Part shown: piece after piece, positions 53,180 to 63,157 of the stretch
How positions within the stretch are numbered: position 1 is the first letter of the stretch
Layout: every line of letters begins with the position of its first letter
NCBI RefSeq assembly: GCF_900573985.1
Contig: NZ_UWOK01000001.1
Span: forward strand, 1,984,001 to 2,048,000
Reading direction: 5' to 3'
Source: Campylobacter showae
GTDB taxonomy: Bacteria; Campylobacterota; Campylobacteria; Campylobacterales; Campylobacteraceae
DNA: 64,000 nucleotides
Notes under the pieces: generated by a model
The model's input: the letters and a program-made list of their open reading frames with translations, nothing else
The model's database searches: none
Told to the model about the DNA's origin: nothing
Translations under genes and position numbers: made by a program

Positions 53180-53884
53180 TTAGCGTAGATCCATAAGCTC
53201 TTGAGTCTCAAGTAGAACAGAAGGGCTCATAGTTAATGATAAAGCGGCGCTCTTAATATATCTACCTTTTGCTGCCGCAGGTTTTTGTCTATTTACTGCT
53301 TTAATAAGGGTTGAAATATTATCGTTTAACTGTTCTTTTGAAAAGCTAACTTTGCCAAGACCGGCGTGTATATTTCCTTGCTTATCTACGCGGAAATTAA
53401 CTTGACCGCTTTTTGCGTTATTAACCGCTTGAGCTACATCCATAGTAACAGTGCCTGTTTTTGGGTTTGGCATAAGACCTTTTGGTCCCAAAATTCGTCC
53501 TACTTTACCGACTAAGCCCATTAAATTTGGAGTGGCAATAAGAACGTCGAAATTCATAATTCCTTTTTGGATATCCTCGACAAGTTCATCGCTACCGACT
53601 ATATCGGCACCAGCAGCTTTTGCTTCGTCGGCTTTCGCATCTTTTGCTATAACGGCTACACGAACGGTTTTGCCGGTTCCCGCAGGAAGCACAACTGAGC
53701 CTCTAACCATTTGATCTGCATGTCTTGGATCGACGTTAAGTTTTAATGCTATTTCGACTGTTTCGTCAAATTTAGCGCTTTTTAGTAATTTTACAGTATC
53801 GATAGCTTCTGCTAAAGAGTAAGCTTTAGTGGTATCAACTTTTTCAAGTAGCTTACCAAATCTTTTTGTAGTTTTTTTTGACAT
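53180..53884 (-). CDS. rplA: 50S ribosomal protein L1
   Basis: L1 forms the mobile E-site stalk and often represses its own operon. The 234-residue protein has the opening [21 protein letters not shown] and conserved segments [39 protein letters not shown] and [18 protein letters not shown]. It follows rplK after 120 bases, an unusually long spacer for this pair, which contains a GC-capped hairpin. Confidence 0.98.
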   Translation of the reverse strand: MSKKTTKRFGKLLEKVDTTKAYSLAEAIDTVKLLKSAKFDETVEIALKLNVDPRHADQMVRGSVVLPAGTGKTVRVAVIAKDAKADEAKAAGADIVGSDELVEDIQKGIMNFDVLIATPNLMGLVGKVGRILGPKGLMPNPKTGTVTMDVAQAVNNAKSGQVNFRVDKQGNIHAGLGKVSFSKEQLNDNISTLIKAVNRQKPAAAKGRYIKSAALSLTMSPSVLLETQELMDLR

Positions 53885-53936
53885 TAATTTCTCCGCATTT
53901 TTAAATTTTATGCTTCCACATTGTCAAATTTAAAAT

Positions 53937-53963
53937 ACACGCGCTATAAATATTAACGCGTGT
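53937..53963 (-). promoter_or_regulatory. Hairpin in the rplK-rplA spacer
   Basis: ACACGCG (53937-53943) pairs with CGCGTGT (53957-53963) around a 13-base AT-only loop. With no T tail it is not a classic terminator. It could be an attenuator, a processing site or an L1-binding mimic; no direct evidence favours one. Confidence 0.4.
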
Positions 53964-54004
53964 GCATAAATTTAACTTTATAAAATCCTTATGTGGTAAA
54001 AGGA

Positions 54005-54430
54005 TTAATCGACTACCGTAATTCCTATTGAGCGAGCTGAACCAGCAATGATTTTAGCTGCCTGCTCTCTATCTTTAGTATTTAAGTCGGCAATTTTTTT
54101 CTCAACTATTTCAAGTACCTGAGCTTTTGTGAGCTTGGCTACTTTATTTTTTAACGGATTATCCGAACCTTTTTCTATTCCTGCAGCTTTTTTAATCAAA
54201 TCCGTAGCAGGCGGTTGTTTTGTAATAAATGTAAAGCTTCTATCAGCATAAACGGTAATAACGACCGGAACCCTAAAGCCAGCCATATCCTTTGTTCTTT
54301 CATTAAATGCTTTACAAAATTCCATAATATTAACGCCTTGCTGACCAAGAGCCGGACCTACCGGAGGACTTGGATTTGCTTTCGCAGCAGCAATGTGTAA
54401 TTTAATTTCGCCTATAACTTTTTTAGCCAT
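54005..54430 (-). CDS. rplK: 50S ribosomal protein L11
   Basis: L11 helps form the GTPase-associated centre and is needed for the stringent response. The 141-residue protein has the N-terminal [20 protein letters not shown] with the thiostrepton-related proline pair, [16 protein letters not shown], and the rRNA-binding C-terminal domain ending [11 protein letters not shown]. It lies 10 bases after nusG. Confidence 0.98.
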   Translation of the reverse strand: MAKKVIGEIKLHIAAAKANPSPPVGPALGQQGVNIMEFCKAFNERTKDMAGFRVPVVITVYADRSFTFITKQPPATDLIKKAAGIEKGSDNPLKNKVAKLTKAQVLEIVEKKIADLNTKDREQAAKIIAGSARSIGITVVD

Positions 54431-54440
54431 AAACTTCTCC

Positions 54441-54971
54441 TTATACTATCTTCTCGACTTGTGAATATAAAATTTCAACTGGGGTGCTTCTGCCAAATAT
54501 TGAAACATTTAGCCTTAGCTTTCCGTGTATCATATCGTACTCTTCTACTATACCAGTAAAATTCGCGAAAGGCCCTTCCGTAATACGAACATTTTCTCCG
54601 TTATCAAAGAAAATTTTTGGTTTAGGAGCAGCTCGCTTTTGGACTTTTTCTAAAATTAAATTTATATCTTTTTCGCTTAACGGCGTAGGTTTTTTTGCTT
54701 CACCTATAAATCTACCGACTTTAGGAAGAGACTGAATCTTGTGCCAAAGAGCTGTATCCAAATCAAGATGTGCAAAAGCATATCCAGGATAAAGACTTCT
54801 TTCGTTTATTTTTTTCTTGCCGTTTTTGATTTCTATTACATCTTCAGTAGGAACTATAATCTCTTTTAGTTGTTCTTCAATGTGATTATCTCTAACTAAA
54901 TTTTCAATAGCTCTCTTTACGCTCATTTCGCTACCGGCATAAGTTTGAATCGCATACCATTTATGTGCCAT
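54441..54971 (-). CDS. nusG: Transcription factor NusG
   Basis: NusG modulates elongation and links RNA polymerase to Rho or the ribosome. The 176-residue protein has an N-terminal NGN domain ([32 protein letters not shown]) and a C-terminal KOW domain ([19 protein letters not shown]). It sits between secE and rplK, the conserved bacterial order, with gaps of nine and ten bases. Confidence 0.98.
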   Translation of the reverse strand: MAHKWYAIQTYAGSEMSVKRAIENLVRDNHIEEQLKEIIVPTEDVIEIKNGKKKINERSLYPGYAFAHLDLDTALWHKIQSLPKVGRFIGEAKKPTPLSEKDINLILEKVQKRAAPKPKIFFDNGENVRITEGPFANFTGIVEEYDMIHGKLRLNVSIFGRSTPVEILYSQVEKIV

Positions 54972-54980
54972 GATTCAACC

Positions 54981-55160
54981 TTAAATCAGTTTTGAAAGAG
55001 AGAAAGACATAATTGCATCAACAAGAGCTAAAAAAAGTGAAACAATGGCTACTACAGCAAAAACTGTTATAAAAGCATTTCTTATTTGCTCTTTGAGCGG
55101 AAAAATTACCTTTCCGATTTCGGCACGAGAAAGCTTTATATAATTTATCATTTTTTCCAT
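54981..55160 (-). CDS. secE: Preprotein translocase subunit SecE
   Basis: The 59-residue single-span subunit clamps SecY. Starting MEKMINYIKLSRAEIGKV, it has the amphipathic surface helix with conserved KVIFP and then one membrane helix (about 27-50). The 16 extra residues possible upstream read through the tRNA-Trp gene and are excluded. It is adjacent to tRNA-Trp and nusG, as is typical. Confidence 0.95.
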   Translation of the reverse strand: MEKMINYIKLSRAEIGKVIFPLKEQIRNAFITVFAVVAIVSLFLALVDAIMSFSLSKLI

Positions 55161-55174
55161 TTTTAACCTTTTGA

Positions 55175-55250
55175 TGGCAGGGCAAGAGGGATTCGAACCC
55201 CCAACCATTGGATTTGGAATCCAGCGCTCTACCGTTGGAGCTATTGCCCT
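55175..55250 (-). tRNA. tRNA-Trp (anticodon CCA)
   Basis: The 76-base gene includes encoded CCA. Acceptor AGGGCAA pairs with TTGCCCT, the discriminator is G as expected for tryptophan, and the anticodon loop is TTCCAAA. The outermost anticodon-stem pair is C-A mismatched. It lies between rpmG and secE. Confidence 0.95.
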
Positions 55251-55258
55251 AAAAAGCC

Positions 55259-55429
55259 TTAGCTCTTTAACTTAACTTCTTTATGAACAGTATGTTTTTT
55301 TAGTCTTGGGCAATATTTTTTTAGTTCCAATTTTTCGGTTGTCGTTTTGCTATTTTTTACCGTAGTATAATTTATATCACCTGATTCAGAACATTTAAGA
55401 CCGACTTTTATTCTATTACCTTTTGCCAT
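55259..55429 (-). CDS. rpmG: 50S ribosomal protein L33
   Basis: This 56-residue basic protein reads [17 protein letters not shown] at the start and [18 protein letters not shown] at the end, clearly L33. It is close to the 52-residue C. jejuni protein except for a four-residue N-terminal addition. Of the two CxxC pairs found in zinc-binding L33, only single cysteines remain (C13 and C40: LKCSES and KYCPRL), so zinc binding is probably lost (C- type). It lies between tuf and tRNA-Trp. Confidence 0.96.
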   Translation of the reverse strand: MAKGNRIKVGLKCSESGDINYTTVKNSKTTTEKLELKKYCPRLKKHTVHKEVKLKS

Positions 55430-55480
55430 AAATTCCCTTCAAAAAAGCGGAGAAAAACTCCGCCAAAATATAAAATTAAA

Positions 55481-56680
55481 TTACGCTAGAATCTTAGAAA
55501 CAACGCCTGAGCCGACTGTTCTACCACCTTCACGGATCGCAAAGCGAGTTCCCTCTTCAAGAGCAACTGGCGCAATAAGCTCAACAGTTATCTTTAGGTT
55601 GTCACCAGGCATAACCATCTCTGTTCCTTCTGGAAGAGTGATAGAACCTGTAACATCAGTCGTTCTTACATAGAACTGCGGTCTATAGTTGTTAAAGAAT
55701 GGGGTATGACGTCCACCCTCTTCTTTTGTTAGGATATAAACCTCTCCCTCAAATTTAGTGTGAGGAGTAATTGATTTAGGTTTGCAAAGAACCATACCGC
55801 GCTCAACATCTTCTTTTTTTGTGCCTCTTAGAAGAACGCCTACGTTATCGCCTGCTTCACCTTGGTCCATTTCTTTTCTAAACATCTCGACGCCGGTAAC
55901 TGTAGTAGTTTGAGTTGGTCTAATACCTACGATTTCGATGGTATCGCCGACTTTTACCACACCTTTTTCAATTCTACCGGTAACAACCGTACCGCGACCA
56001 GAAATAGAGAAAACGTCCTCGATAGGCATCAAGAAGTCTTTGTCTGTTGCGCGAACCGGAGTTGGGATATACTCGTCAACTCTAGCCATAAGCTCAAGAA
56101 CTTTTGCAGACCATTCGCCCTCTGTTCCAGCTTTAGCCTCGTTAAGAGCTTGAAGAGCCGAGCCTGCTACGATTGGAGTATCGTCGCCAGGGAAATCATA
56201 CTCGTTTAGAAGCTCACGAATTTCCATCTCAACTAGTTCAAGAAGCTCAGCATCATCAACCATATCAGCTTTGTTCATGAAAACAACGATATATGGAACA
56301 CCTACTTGGCGAGATAGCAAGATATGCTCTCTAGTTTGAGGCATTGGGCCGTCAGCAGCAGAAACAACTAGGATAGCACCGTCCATTTGAGCCGCACCGG
56401 TAATCATGTTTTTAACATAGTCGGCGTGGCCTGGGCAGTCAACGTGCGCATAGTGGCGATTTTCAGTCTCATACTCAATGTGAGAAGTAGCGATGGTAAT
56501 ACCACGCTCTTTCTCCTCTGGAGCGTTGTCGATATTATCATAGTCTTTTAGTTCAGCAAGACCTTTTCTTGAAAGAACAGCAGAAATTGCAGCTGTCAAA
56601 GTTGTTTTACCATGGTCAACGTGACCAATAGTACCAATGTTTACGTGTGGCTTGTTACGTGAAAATTTTTCTTTTGCCAT
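55481..56680 (-). CDS. tuf: Elongation factor Tu
   Basis: EF-Tu delivers aminoacyl-tRNA to the ribosome. The 399-residue protein has GHVDHGKTT (19-27), [20 protein letters not shown] and the domain II/III sequences ending [11 protein letters not shown]. It lies downstream of four tRNA genes in the order Thr-Tyr-Gly-Thr, the same as in E. coli upstream of tufB. Expression probably comes from the strong promoter before that tRNA cluster. Confidence 0.98.
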   Translation of the reverse strand: MAKEKFSRNKPHVNIGTIGHVDHGKTTLTAAISAVLSRKGLAELKDYDNIDNAPEEKERGITIATSHIEYETENRHYAHVDCPGHADYVKNMITGAAQMDGAILVVSAADGPMPQTREHILLSRQVGVPYIVVFMNKADMVDDAELLELVEMEIRELLNEYDFPGDDTPIVAGSALQALNEAKAGTEGEWSAKVLELMARVDEYIPTPVRATDKDFLMPIEDVFSISGRGTVVTGRIEKGVVKVGDTIEIVGIRPTQTTTVTGVEMFRKEMDQGEAGDNVGVLLRGTKKEDVERGMVLCKPKSITPHTKFEGEVYILTKEEGGRHTPFFNNYRPQFYVRTTDVTGSITLPEGTEMVMPGDNLKITVELIAPVALEEGTRFAIREGGRTVGSGVVSKILA

Positions 56681-56743
56681 CTCTTCCTCCGTAATGATAT
56701 TTGCGTTTTAAATTTATGCTTAATTTTTCTTCTCTAAAATCCG

Positions 56744-56818
<75 letters not shown>

Positions 56819-56950
56819 GTCAAACTCTTGGCATTAGAGAATTTTTGAAAAAGCATAAACAACTAAATGAAATTAAAAAGGTGTGCCGTAGAAAATGTAT
56901 AAAATTTAATATTTTTATCATCTTACAGCTCCCAGTTTAGTTCCAAAATC

Positions 56951-57027
56951 TGGAGCGGGAAACGGGGCTCGAACCCGCGACCCTCAGCTTGGAAGGCTGA
57001 TGCTCTAGCCAACTGAGCTACTCCCGC
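56951..57027 (-). tRNA. tRNA-Gly (anticodon TCC)
   Basis: The 77-base gene has encoded CCA. Acceptor GCGGGAG is paired with TTCCCGC (one G-T pair), the anticodon stem is TCAGC/GCTGA and the loop is CTTCCAA, reading GGA/GGG. Confidence 0.96.
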
Positions 57028-57035
57028 GCGTAGCA

Positions 57036-57120
<85 letters not shown>

Positions 57121-57177
57121 CTATTTTAAAAAATAAATGCTTTGCAATGGTATTTCTGGTCAAACACTGTTATGAAA

Positions 57178-57253
57178 TGGAGCTGGTGAACGGACTTGAA
57201 CCGCCGACCCACTGCTTACAAGGCAGTAGCTCTACCAACTGAGCTACACCAGC
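57178..57253 (-). tRNA. tRNA-Thr (anticodon TGT)
   Basis: The 76-base gene has encoded CCA. Acceptor GCTGGTG pairs with CACCAGC, the anticodon stem is ACTGC/GCAGT and the loop is CTTGTAA, reading ACA. It is the first gene of the tRNA-tuf unit. Confidence 0.96.
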
Positions 57254-57274
57254 ATCCTGATTTATGAAAGTTGG

Positions 57275-57303
57275 ATTATAGCCCAATTTCTTTTCAAAGT
57301 CAA
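57275..57303 (-). promoter_or_regulatory. Strong sigma-70 promoter of the tRNA-tuf unit
   Basis: TTGACT (57298-57303) and TATAAT (57275-57280) are separated by exactly 17 bases and lie 21 bases before tRNA-Thr(TGT). A recognisable -35 box is unusual in Campylobacter and marks this as a high-output promoter. Confidence 0.85.
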
Positions 57304-57372
57304 GCTTTTTTTAAAATTTTTTGGAAAATAAGAATAAAAAATTAGAATTTAGCCGCACATACAAGCTAAATT

Positions 57373-57813
57373 TTAGCCCATTGGTTCTGGAGCCTCTTTA
57401 AAAAATAGGTCCGGCTTCTTTCTTAATCCTCGTTTTTTTGGCATAGTTACGTCTTTTTCTTCTGCTGTGGTTTTAGAATCAATGGCGCCTTTATCGTCGT
57501 TATTTTCGCTTTTTACCATCCCAGCATATGCCTCTTTGTATCCTGCGGATTTTATTTTATTAATTAAAATTTTAATTTTTTCTCCACTTAGAGGCTGTGT
57601 TTTTATCGCGATGGCACGGTATCTACCAAATTTACCGCTAACGACCTTTTCGACGCCCTCAAGGTCGCCTACTTTTCTTTCGACGGCTACTCTCGCGCTT
57701 TCTATTGCTTTTTCGCTTACGTCATCGCCAAAAGCGCTCACAAAAATATGATATTCGTCGTTTGCAAGCAAGGCGCCAAAAAACATCAAAATAACGAATA
57801 TCACCTTTTTCAC
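57373..57813 (-). CDS. Exported SPOR-like protein of unknown function
   Basis: The 146-residue protein has a signal peptide (first 17 residues, ending LLAND). Its compact domain (about 20-100) has alternating strand/helix and a repeated HIFVSAF ... YRAIAIKTQPLSGEKIKILI pattern resembling a SPOR fold. The charged tail is likely disordered. The SPOR resemblance is by eye only. It stands alone between the tRNA promoter and the (Fe-S) protein gene; no family name is recognised. Confidence 0.7.
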   Translation of the reverse strand: MKKVIFVILMFFGALLANDEYHIFVSAFGDDVSEKAIESARVAVERKVGDLEGVEKVVSGKFGRYRAIAIKTQPLSGEKIKILINKIKSAGYKEAYAGMVKSENNDDKGAIDSKTTAEEKDVTMPKKRGLRKKPDLFFKEAPEPMG

Positions 57814-57904
57814 GAAATTTCCTTAGGATATTTATCAAATTTTACAGTATCGACCGACCGTCTTATCATTATACAACAAAAAAATATAAACTTACAGTCA
57901 AACT

Positions 57905-59158
57905 CTATCCAAGCACCCTTGCGATTAACTCTATCGGATTCTCGCATTTCACGTCTGAGCCGCCGATATGTAGCGCATTTGAAATTTGCATTTTACAGGC
58001 GCTACACTCTGCGCTTACGATCGTTGCGCCCGAGTTTTTTATCATCTCGGATTTTCTTTGTCCGGCTGCGCGGCTTAGGTGATATTTTTCAGACTGCATC
58101 GTTACGCCGCCAAATCCGCAGCACTCGTTTGGATCGTCCATTTCGGTTATTTCGTAGTTTTGAGCGAGCAGTTTGCGAGGCTCTTTAAATACGCCTTGCA
58201 TTTTTCTAGCATGACAAGGATCGTGATAGGTCACGGAGGCTAAGTTTTTGCCTTTTTTAGCCAAAATTTCAGCCAAATTCGTAAATTTTTCAAAGTACTC
58301 CGTCGCTAAAAATATCTTCTTGCTTACAGCTTTTGCGCGCTCTCGCCACTGCTCGTCATCGTGAAAGAAGTGCTCGTAGTCGATCTTTATCATCGCCGAA
58401 CAAGTAGCCTCTGGCACGATGATGGCGTCTAGCTCGCCCAGCATTTTTTCAAAATACTCGATATTTCGCTTTGCCAAAACCTCGACCGTCGCAAAATCCC
58501 CCGTAAAATACGCGGGCGCGCCGCAACAGGCCTGTTTTTTCATCAAATTTAAATTTAACCCAAGCTCGCGCGCTATCTTAACCAAAGCCTCGCCGATGCC
58601 CGTATACGCGTAGTTTCCCATACATCCGATGAAAACGCCGATCGTTTTATCGCCGCCGTTATCAATAAACTCTGCGTGCGAGTTTAAAAAGCTCTTTTTA
58701 CTAGCGGTTGGCAAAAGCCGCTCTTTTTTCACCATCGGCAGGCTAAATCTCGGGCTCATCGCGCCTTCACGGATCTTAAACGCGCAGCTTTGAAACACAT
58801 ATCCCAGCCTCGCGCAAAAGTCCATAACCGCGCGGTGGCGCAGCAACCAAAAAAACGCTTTTTTGTACCACGCTATGCCAAATTTATCCGCGATATCGCG
58901 GCGGACGTTTTCTATCGCCGTATCCACGCGCAAGGAATTTGGACATACCTCGACGCAATTCGTGCATAAAAAACAGCTCTCAAAGATATTTTTCGCGCTT
59001 TTATCAAGCTTCAGCTCGCCGCGCTCGTAAGCTCCCACGAGATCCAAAAAGCCGCGCGGAGAGGTCGTCTCGTCGGAGTTTATCTTGTGGATCGTGCAGA
59101 TTTGGATGCATTTGCCGCATTTTACGCATTTATCTGAAATTTCGCTAAATTTAAACAT
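57905..59158 (-). CDS. GlcF/HdrD-type (Fe-S) oxidoreductase subunit
   Basis: The 417-residue cytosolic protein has two [4Fe-4S] ferredoxin motifs (CVKCGKCIQIC at 11-21; CFLCTNCVEVC near 61-71). Two cysteine-rich CCG domains follow, with CCGAPAYFTGD and CCGFGG. This is the layout of GlcF/LldE/HdrD electron-transfer subunits. The flavoprotein partner is not adjacent, so the substrate (lactate, glycolate or other) is unknown. It lies nine bases after hemN and a homologous ferredoxin-type gene is in the same place in C. jejuni. Confidence 0.85.
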   Translation of the reverse strand: MFKFSEISDKCVKCGKCIQICTIHKINSDETTSPRGFLDLVGAYERGELKLDKSAKNIFESCFLCTNCVEVCPNSLRVDTAIENVRRDIADKFGIAWYKKAFFWLLRHRAVMDFCARLGYVFQSCAFKIREGAMSPRFSLPMVKKERLLPTASKKSFLNSHAEFIDNGGDKTIGVFIGCMGNYAYTGIGEALVKIARELGLNLNLMKKQACCGAPAYFTGDFATVEVLAKRNIEYFEKMLGELDAIIVPEATCSAMIKIDYEHFFHDDEQWRERAKAVSKKIFLATEYFEKFTNLAEILAKKGKNLASVTYHDPCHARKMQGVFKEPRKLLAQNYEITEMDDPNECCGFGGVTMQSEKYHLSRAAGQRKSEMIKNSGATIVSAECSACKMQISNALHIGGSDVKCENPIELIARVLG

Positions 59159-59167
59159 GTCCGCCCA

Positions 59168-60529
59168 TCAAACCGTTTTTGAAAATCGGCGTAAATTTTC
59201 AGGTATTTTTTTCAAATACGCGTCAAAACACATCGCGATATTTCGGATGATCAGTGTGCCCGTCTCGTTTACGCTGATTTTTTCTGGCATTACGGTTACG
59301 AATTCGCTCAAATTTTCAAGCTCGACCAAATCATCTTTAAAATACTCGAAAAATTTGATGCCAAATTTATCCTCGACCGCCTTGATATCAAGAGCGAAGT
59401 TACTCATCAGGCTCATTATCACGGCTTTTCTGATTAGATCGTCGCCAGTTAGATATATACCCTTACAATACGGCAAAACGCCGCTATCCAGAGCTTTTTC
59501 GTATTCGTCCATGTCCTTGAAATTTTGCGCGTAGTATCTTTGCCCCTCGCCGATGCTAGTTAGCCCGATGCCGATGAGATCGGCTCCGCCCTTGGTCGTG
59601 TAGCCTTGGAAATTGCGGTGTAGCGTACCGTTAGCAAGCGCGCCGAAAAGCTCGTCGCCTGGCTTTGCAAAGTGATCCATTCCGATCATTTTGTAGCCGT
59701 TTTTGATAAAAAACTCGGCCGTATATTTTAAAATTTCAAGCTTGGTTTTAGGGCTGGGTAGCGTGGCTTCGTCAAATTTGCGCATAGATTTTTTTATCCA
59801 CGGCACGTGCGCGTAGTTAAACACCGCGAGGCGGTCCGGGGATAGCGTCAGAGCCTTATCCAGCGTCGCTTTAAAGCTCTCTAGCGTCTGATACGGAAGG
59901 CCGTAGATCAGGTCCATATTTATCGAGTTTATGCCCTTAGCGCGCGCCATATCTACGGCGTTTTTGGTGATCTCGTAGGGCTGGATGCGGTGGATCTCTT
60001 TTTGCACGCGCTCGTCAAAATCCTGCACGCCGTAGCTGATACGGTTAAAGCCGTGAGAGACTAGCACGTCAAGCTGCTCGCGGGTTAAAAATCTCGGATC
60101 TATTTCGCAGCTGATTTCAGCCTCGGGCGAGAAATTTTTAAATTTAGCCTTTATCATCTTGATGATTTCATCTAGCTGATCCGCTCCGTAAAACGTCGGG
60201 GTGCCTCCGCCAAAGTGCATTTGTAGCACCGGTGCGCTCGTGTCGAGATTTGCCGCTAGTAGATCAAGCTCTTTTTGTAGATACTGCATATAGCGCGTTT
60301 TGCGGTCCTCTTTGCTCGTATAAATTACGTTGCAACCGCAAAAATAACAGGCGCTGCGGCAAAACGGCAGGTGCAAATAAAGCGAAAGCGGGCGCGAGGC
60401 GTCGCGGTTTTTTAGCTCCCGCAGGTAGTCCTCGTAGCTAAATTTATCGCTAAACTCGGGCGCGGTCGGATAGCTCGTGTAGCGCGGTCCCGGGCGCGAA
60501 TACTTCACGTAAGCGTCAAAATCTATCAT
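59168..60529 (-). CDS. hemN: Oxygen-independent coproporphyrinogen III oxidase
   Basis: HemN is a radical SAM enzyme that decarboxylates coproporphyrinogen III in haem synthesis without O2. The 453-residue protein has the radical-SAM cluster motif [11 protein letters not shown] (C57, C61, C64), the preceding YLHLPFC, the glycine-rich [11 protein letters not shown] and full-length C-terminal domain. True HemN features, including [10 protein letters not shown] near the N-terminus, argue against HemW. It overlaps the DUF2603 gene by four bases. Confidence 0.95.
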   Translation of the reverse strand: MIDFDAYVKYSRPGPRYTSYPTAPEFSDKFSYEDYLRELKNRDASRPLSLYLHLPFCRSACYFCGCNVIYTSKEDRKTRYMQYLQKELDLLAANLDTSAPVLQMHFGGGTPTFYGADQLDEIIKMIKAKFKNFSPEAEISCEIDPRFLTREQLDVLVSHGFNRISYGVQDFDERVQKEIHRIQPYEITKNAVDMARAKGINSINMDLIYGLPYQTLESFKATLDKALTLSPDRLAVFNYAHVPWIKKSMRKFDEATLPSPKTKLEILKYTAEFFIKNGYKMIGMDHFAKPGDELFGALANGTLHRNFQGYTTKGGADLIGIGLTSIGEGQRYYAQNFKDMDEYEKALDSGVLPYCKGIYLTGDDLIRKAVIMSLMSNFALDIKAVEDKFGIKFFEYFKDDLVELENLSEFVTVMPEKISVNETGTLIIRNIAMCFDAYLKKIPENLRRFSKTV

Positions 60530-61017
60530 AGCGTTTTATTCCTTGCGTTTTTCATTATATTCTCCATATCGACGAACAAATTTGGATACTGCTTTTTGAT
60601 ACCCTTTACCAGTTTTTCCAAATTTACGTCGATGCTTTTTTTATTTTTATTTTTTGCGGCGATCTTGCGTATCTCGTCCATCGCCACGACCCAAACGTCG
60701 GCAAAATCTATAGGCACGTTCTGCCAGATCGTCTTTTCGAGCCTTAGTTCGAAATTTTCCTTTTGGACGTTGCGGTAGGCTTCGATGAGCTGCGAGAGCG
60801 ATTTTAACGAAACCATCGTGTGTAAATTTTGATTTTCGTCAATGCCGAACCACGGCTCCACTCCGTCCCACGAGCCGCTTTTTAGGCTAAGGCTCATTTG
60901 ACTCGGATCGCTTGTCGGCACGATCTCAAATATCGTCTTCTCGCCCTCTTTTATCCCGAGCTCGCCCGAAATTTCGTCGATTTTTTCGTATGTTTTTTGT
61001 AGATTTTTTTCTTTCAT
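60526..61017 (-). CDS. DUF2603-family protein of unknown function
   Basis: The 163-residue soluble acidic protein has a central [20 protein letters not shown] segment and a helical C-terminal half ([23 protein letters not shown]). It matches the epsilonproteobacterial family that sits between argF and hemN in C. jejuni; the DUF2603 name is recalled, not checked. No catalytic motif is evident. It begins 13 bases after argF and overlaps hemN, so it is translated in the same operon. Confidence 0.75.
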   Translation of the reverse strand: MKEKNLQKTYEKIDEISGELGIKEGEKTIFEIVPTSDPSQMSLSLKSGSWDGVEPWFGIDENQNLHTMVSLKSLSQLIEAYRNVQKENFELRLEKTIWQNVPIDFADVWVVAMDEIRKIAAKNKNKKSIDVNLEKLVKGIKKQYPNLFVDMENIMKNARNKTL

Positions 61018-61030
61018 TTACTTCCTTAAC

Positions 61031-61960
61031 TTACCCGTTTTGGTGCCTATCGAGCCAAACCATCACGCCTTTTTGCGCGTGCAATCTATTTTCCGCCTCG
61101 GCAAAAATCTCATCCGCATGCGCCTCAAACACCGCCTCGCTCACCTCGTATCCGCGGTAAGCCGGCAAGCAGTGCAAAAATATCGCTTGCGGTGCGGCTA
61201 ATTTCATCAAATTTTCATCCACGCAAAAGCCCGCAAAATCCCTCAAGCGCTTTTCTTTTTCCGCCTCTTGTCCCATCGAGACCCAAGTATCGGTAGTGAC
61301 GACGTTAGCGCCCGAGACGGCTTCTTTTACGTCCTGAGTTAGATAAATTTTAGCTCCCGAAATTTGAGCGTTTTTCATCGCTAAATTTACGACGTCGGCG
61401 TCCGGTTCGTAGCCCTTTGGCGTCGCGATCCTTAGCTCAAAGCCTAGCTTGCTAGCTAGCATCAGCCACGAGTGCGCCATGTTGTTGCCGTCGCCCACGA
61501 ACGCCGCTTTTATCTCGTCTATTTTTAGTCCGCATTCGACCGCCGTCATGAGATCGGCCATCAGCTGCGCGGGGTGAAATTTATCGCTAAGTCCGTTTAT
61601 CACGGGTACGCGGCTAAATTTAGCAAGCTCTTCTAGCGTCTCGTGGCGATTTACGCGAGCCATGATTAGATCGCACATTCGCGAGATCACGCGCGCGGTG
61701 TCTTTTATCGGCTCTCCGCGCCCGATCTGAATCTCGCTCGAGCTAAGAAACAGCGCGTGTCCGCCTAGCTCGTTCATCCCCACGTCAAAGCTTACGCGCG
61801 TTCTAGTCGAGCTTTTTTCAAATATCATCGCTAATTTTTGATCTTTTAGATACGGCTTAAAATCTCGCGCCTTGGCCTCTTTTTTTATCTGCAAACCCAA
61901 ATTTAAAATTTCGATGATTTCGTCTTTGCTAAAATCGTTTAACGTTAAAAAGTGCCGCAT
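61031..61960 (-). CDS. argF: Ornithine carbamoyltransferase
   Basis: ArgF makes citrulline from ornithine and carbamoyl phosphate. From the ATG at 61960 ([15 protein letters not shown]), with AGGGGG just upstream, the protein is 309 residues, close to other campylobacters. The carbamoyl phosphate loop SSTRTRVSF and the catalytic [10 protein letters not shown] are present. The frame runs open a further 35 codons into the upstream hairpin repeat; that part is not considered coding. It follows hemB across 164 bases that contain repeat copy C. Confidence 0.96.
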   Translation of the reverse strand: MRHFLTLNDFSKDEIIEILNLGLQIKKEAKARDFKPYLKDQKLAMIFEKSSTRTRVSFDVGMNELGGHALFLSSSEIQIGRGEPIKDTARVISRMCDLIMARVNRHETLEELAKFSRVPVINGLSDKFHPAQLMADLMTAVECGLKIDEIKAAFVGDGNNMAHSWLMLASKLGFELRIATPKGYEPDADVVNLAMKNAQISGAKIYLTQDVKEAVSGANVVTTDTWVSMGQEAEKEKRLRDFAGFCVDENLMKLAAPQAIFLHCLPAYRGYEVSEAVFEAHADEIFAEAENRLHAQKGVMVWLDRHQNG

Positions 61961-62003
61961 TTTGCCCCCTTTAAATTCCCAAATTTGCCCATAAAATTTA
62001 CAA

Positions 62004-62123
62004 GGCGAAGTATCGTGAGATAGATTTGCTTGTTTTGAAGTAAATTTCGTCCCAAGATAAGGCACGTAGCCTATCGCAGGGCGAAATTTGCGAAATCAAG
62101 CAAAGATACTCGCGAGACAAGCC
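62004..62123 (-). repeat. Nested-hairpin 3' element, copy C (between hemB and argF)
   Basis: The element begins one base after the hemB stop. Pairings from outside in: GGC/GCC; TCGTGAG/CTCGCGA with one G-T pair; TTTGCTTG/CAAGCAAA; AAATTTCGTCC/GGGCGAAATTT; and the apical GATA-A-GGC/GCC-TATC around ACGTA. Together these make about 36 pairs in one interrupted hairpin. Transcribed leftward, the apical motif is GATAGGCTACGTGCCTTATC. It is the cleanest copy. Confidence 0.8.
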
Positions 62124-62124
62124 G

Positions 62125-63096
62125 CTATCCCCTTAAAATTTGAGCCGCTTCTTTAGCATGATAGCTGATTATCAGATCCGCCCCCGCTCTCTTAAATCCA
62201 ACCAGCGTCTCCATCATCACGCGCTCGTAGTCGATGACGCCCGCTTTTGCCGCAGCTTTTAGCAGAGCGTATTCGCCGCTCACGTTATACGCGCAGATCG
62301 GCAGTCTCGTCGCCTCGCGCAGATCGCGGATGATATCTAGATACGCCAGAGCCGGCTTTACCATCAAGATATCGGCCCCCTGCGCCTCGTCTTCTAGGCT
62401 CTCGCTCACGGCTTCTAGGCGGTTTGCGCTATCCATCTGGTAGCTTTTTCTATCGCCGAAACTCGGCGCGCTTTCTGCGACGTCGCGAAACGGCCCGTAG
62501 TACGCCGAAGCAAATTTGGTCGAATACGCCATAATCGGCAAATTTTCGTATCCGCTCACATCCAGCGCCCCGCGCAAGGTAGCGATGATACCGTCCATCA
62601 TACCGCTTGGAGCTATCATATCAGCGCCGTTTCTAGCGTGGATCAGCGCTTGTTTAGCCGAGATCTCCAGCGTCGCGTCGTTATCGACGGTCTGATGGAC
62701 GTGATCCAGGATACCGCAGTGGCCGTGATCGGTGTATTCGCAAAAGCAAAGATCCGTTATCACGACTAGATCGGCAAATTTATCCTTTATCGCCCGAAGC
62801 GCGGTAGCTATGATACCTTCATCGCTCAAAGCGTCGCTGCCTACGCTATCTTTTAGGCTCGGGATTCCAAACAATATTACCGCTTTTATGCCTAAATTTC
62901 GCACGATTTCGCACTCTTTTAAAATTTCGTCCAAACTCATCTGAAAGACGCCCGGCATCGAGCTTATCTCTTTTTTAACGCCCTTGCCTTCGACGACAAA
63001 AAGCGGATAGATAAAATCGCTCGCCGCAACGCTAGTTTCGCGCACCATCTCCCTGATCGCGGGATTTATCCTAAGCCTTCTAAAACGTTTAAACAT
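62125..63096 (-). CDS. hemB: Delta-aminolevulinic acid dehydratase
   Basis: HemB condenses two ALA molecules to porphobilinogen. The 323-residue protein shows the metal-binding cysteine cluster [15 protein letters not shown], the Schiff-base lysines in [16 protein letters not shown] and [12 protein letters not shown], and the N-terminal arm [17 protein letters not shown]. The zinc-type cysteines indicate a Zn-dependent enzyme. It heads the leftward hemB-argF-DUF2603-hemN cluster and is divergent from ribA. Confidence 0.97.
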   Translation of the reverse strand: MFKRFRRLRINPAIREMVRETSVAASDFIYPLFVVEGKGVKKEISSMPGVFQMSLDEILKECEIVRNLGIKAVILFGIPSLKDSVGSDALSDEGIIATALRAIKDKFADLVVITDLCFCEYTDHGHCGILDHVHQTVDNDATLEISAKQALIHARNGADMIAPSGMMDGIIATLRGALDVSGYENLPIMAYSTKFASAYYGPFRDVAESAPSFGDRKSYQMDSANRLEAVSESLEDEAQGADILMVKPALAYLDIIRDLREATRLPICAYNVSGEYALLKAAAKAGVIDYERVMMETLVGFKRAGADLIISYHAKEAAQILRG

Positions 63097-63157
63097 AATT
63101 TTCCTTTTACTTCGCTACAATTTACGCTTAGTGTAACATAATAGGAGTTAAAAATTT

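Noticed and set aside
61961..62065. 35-residue N-terminal extension of ArgF
   Set aside because: It lies in spacer and repeat copy C; the ATG at 61960 has a good ribosome-binding site and gives the usual length.
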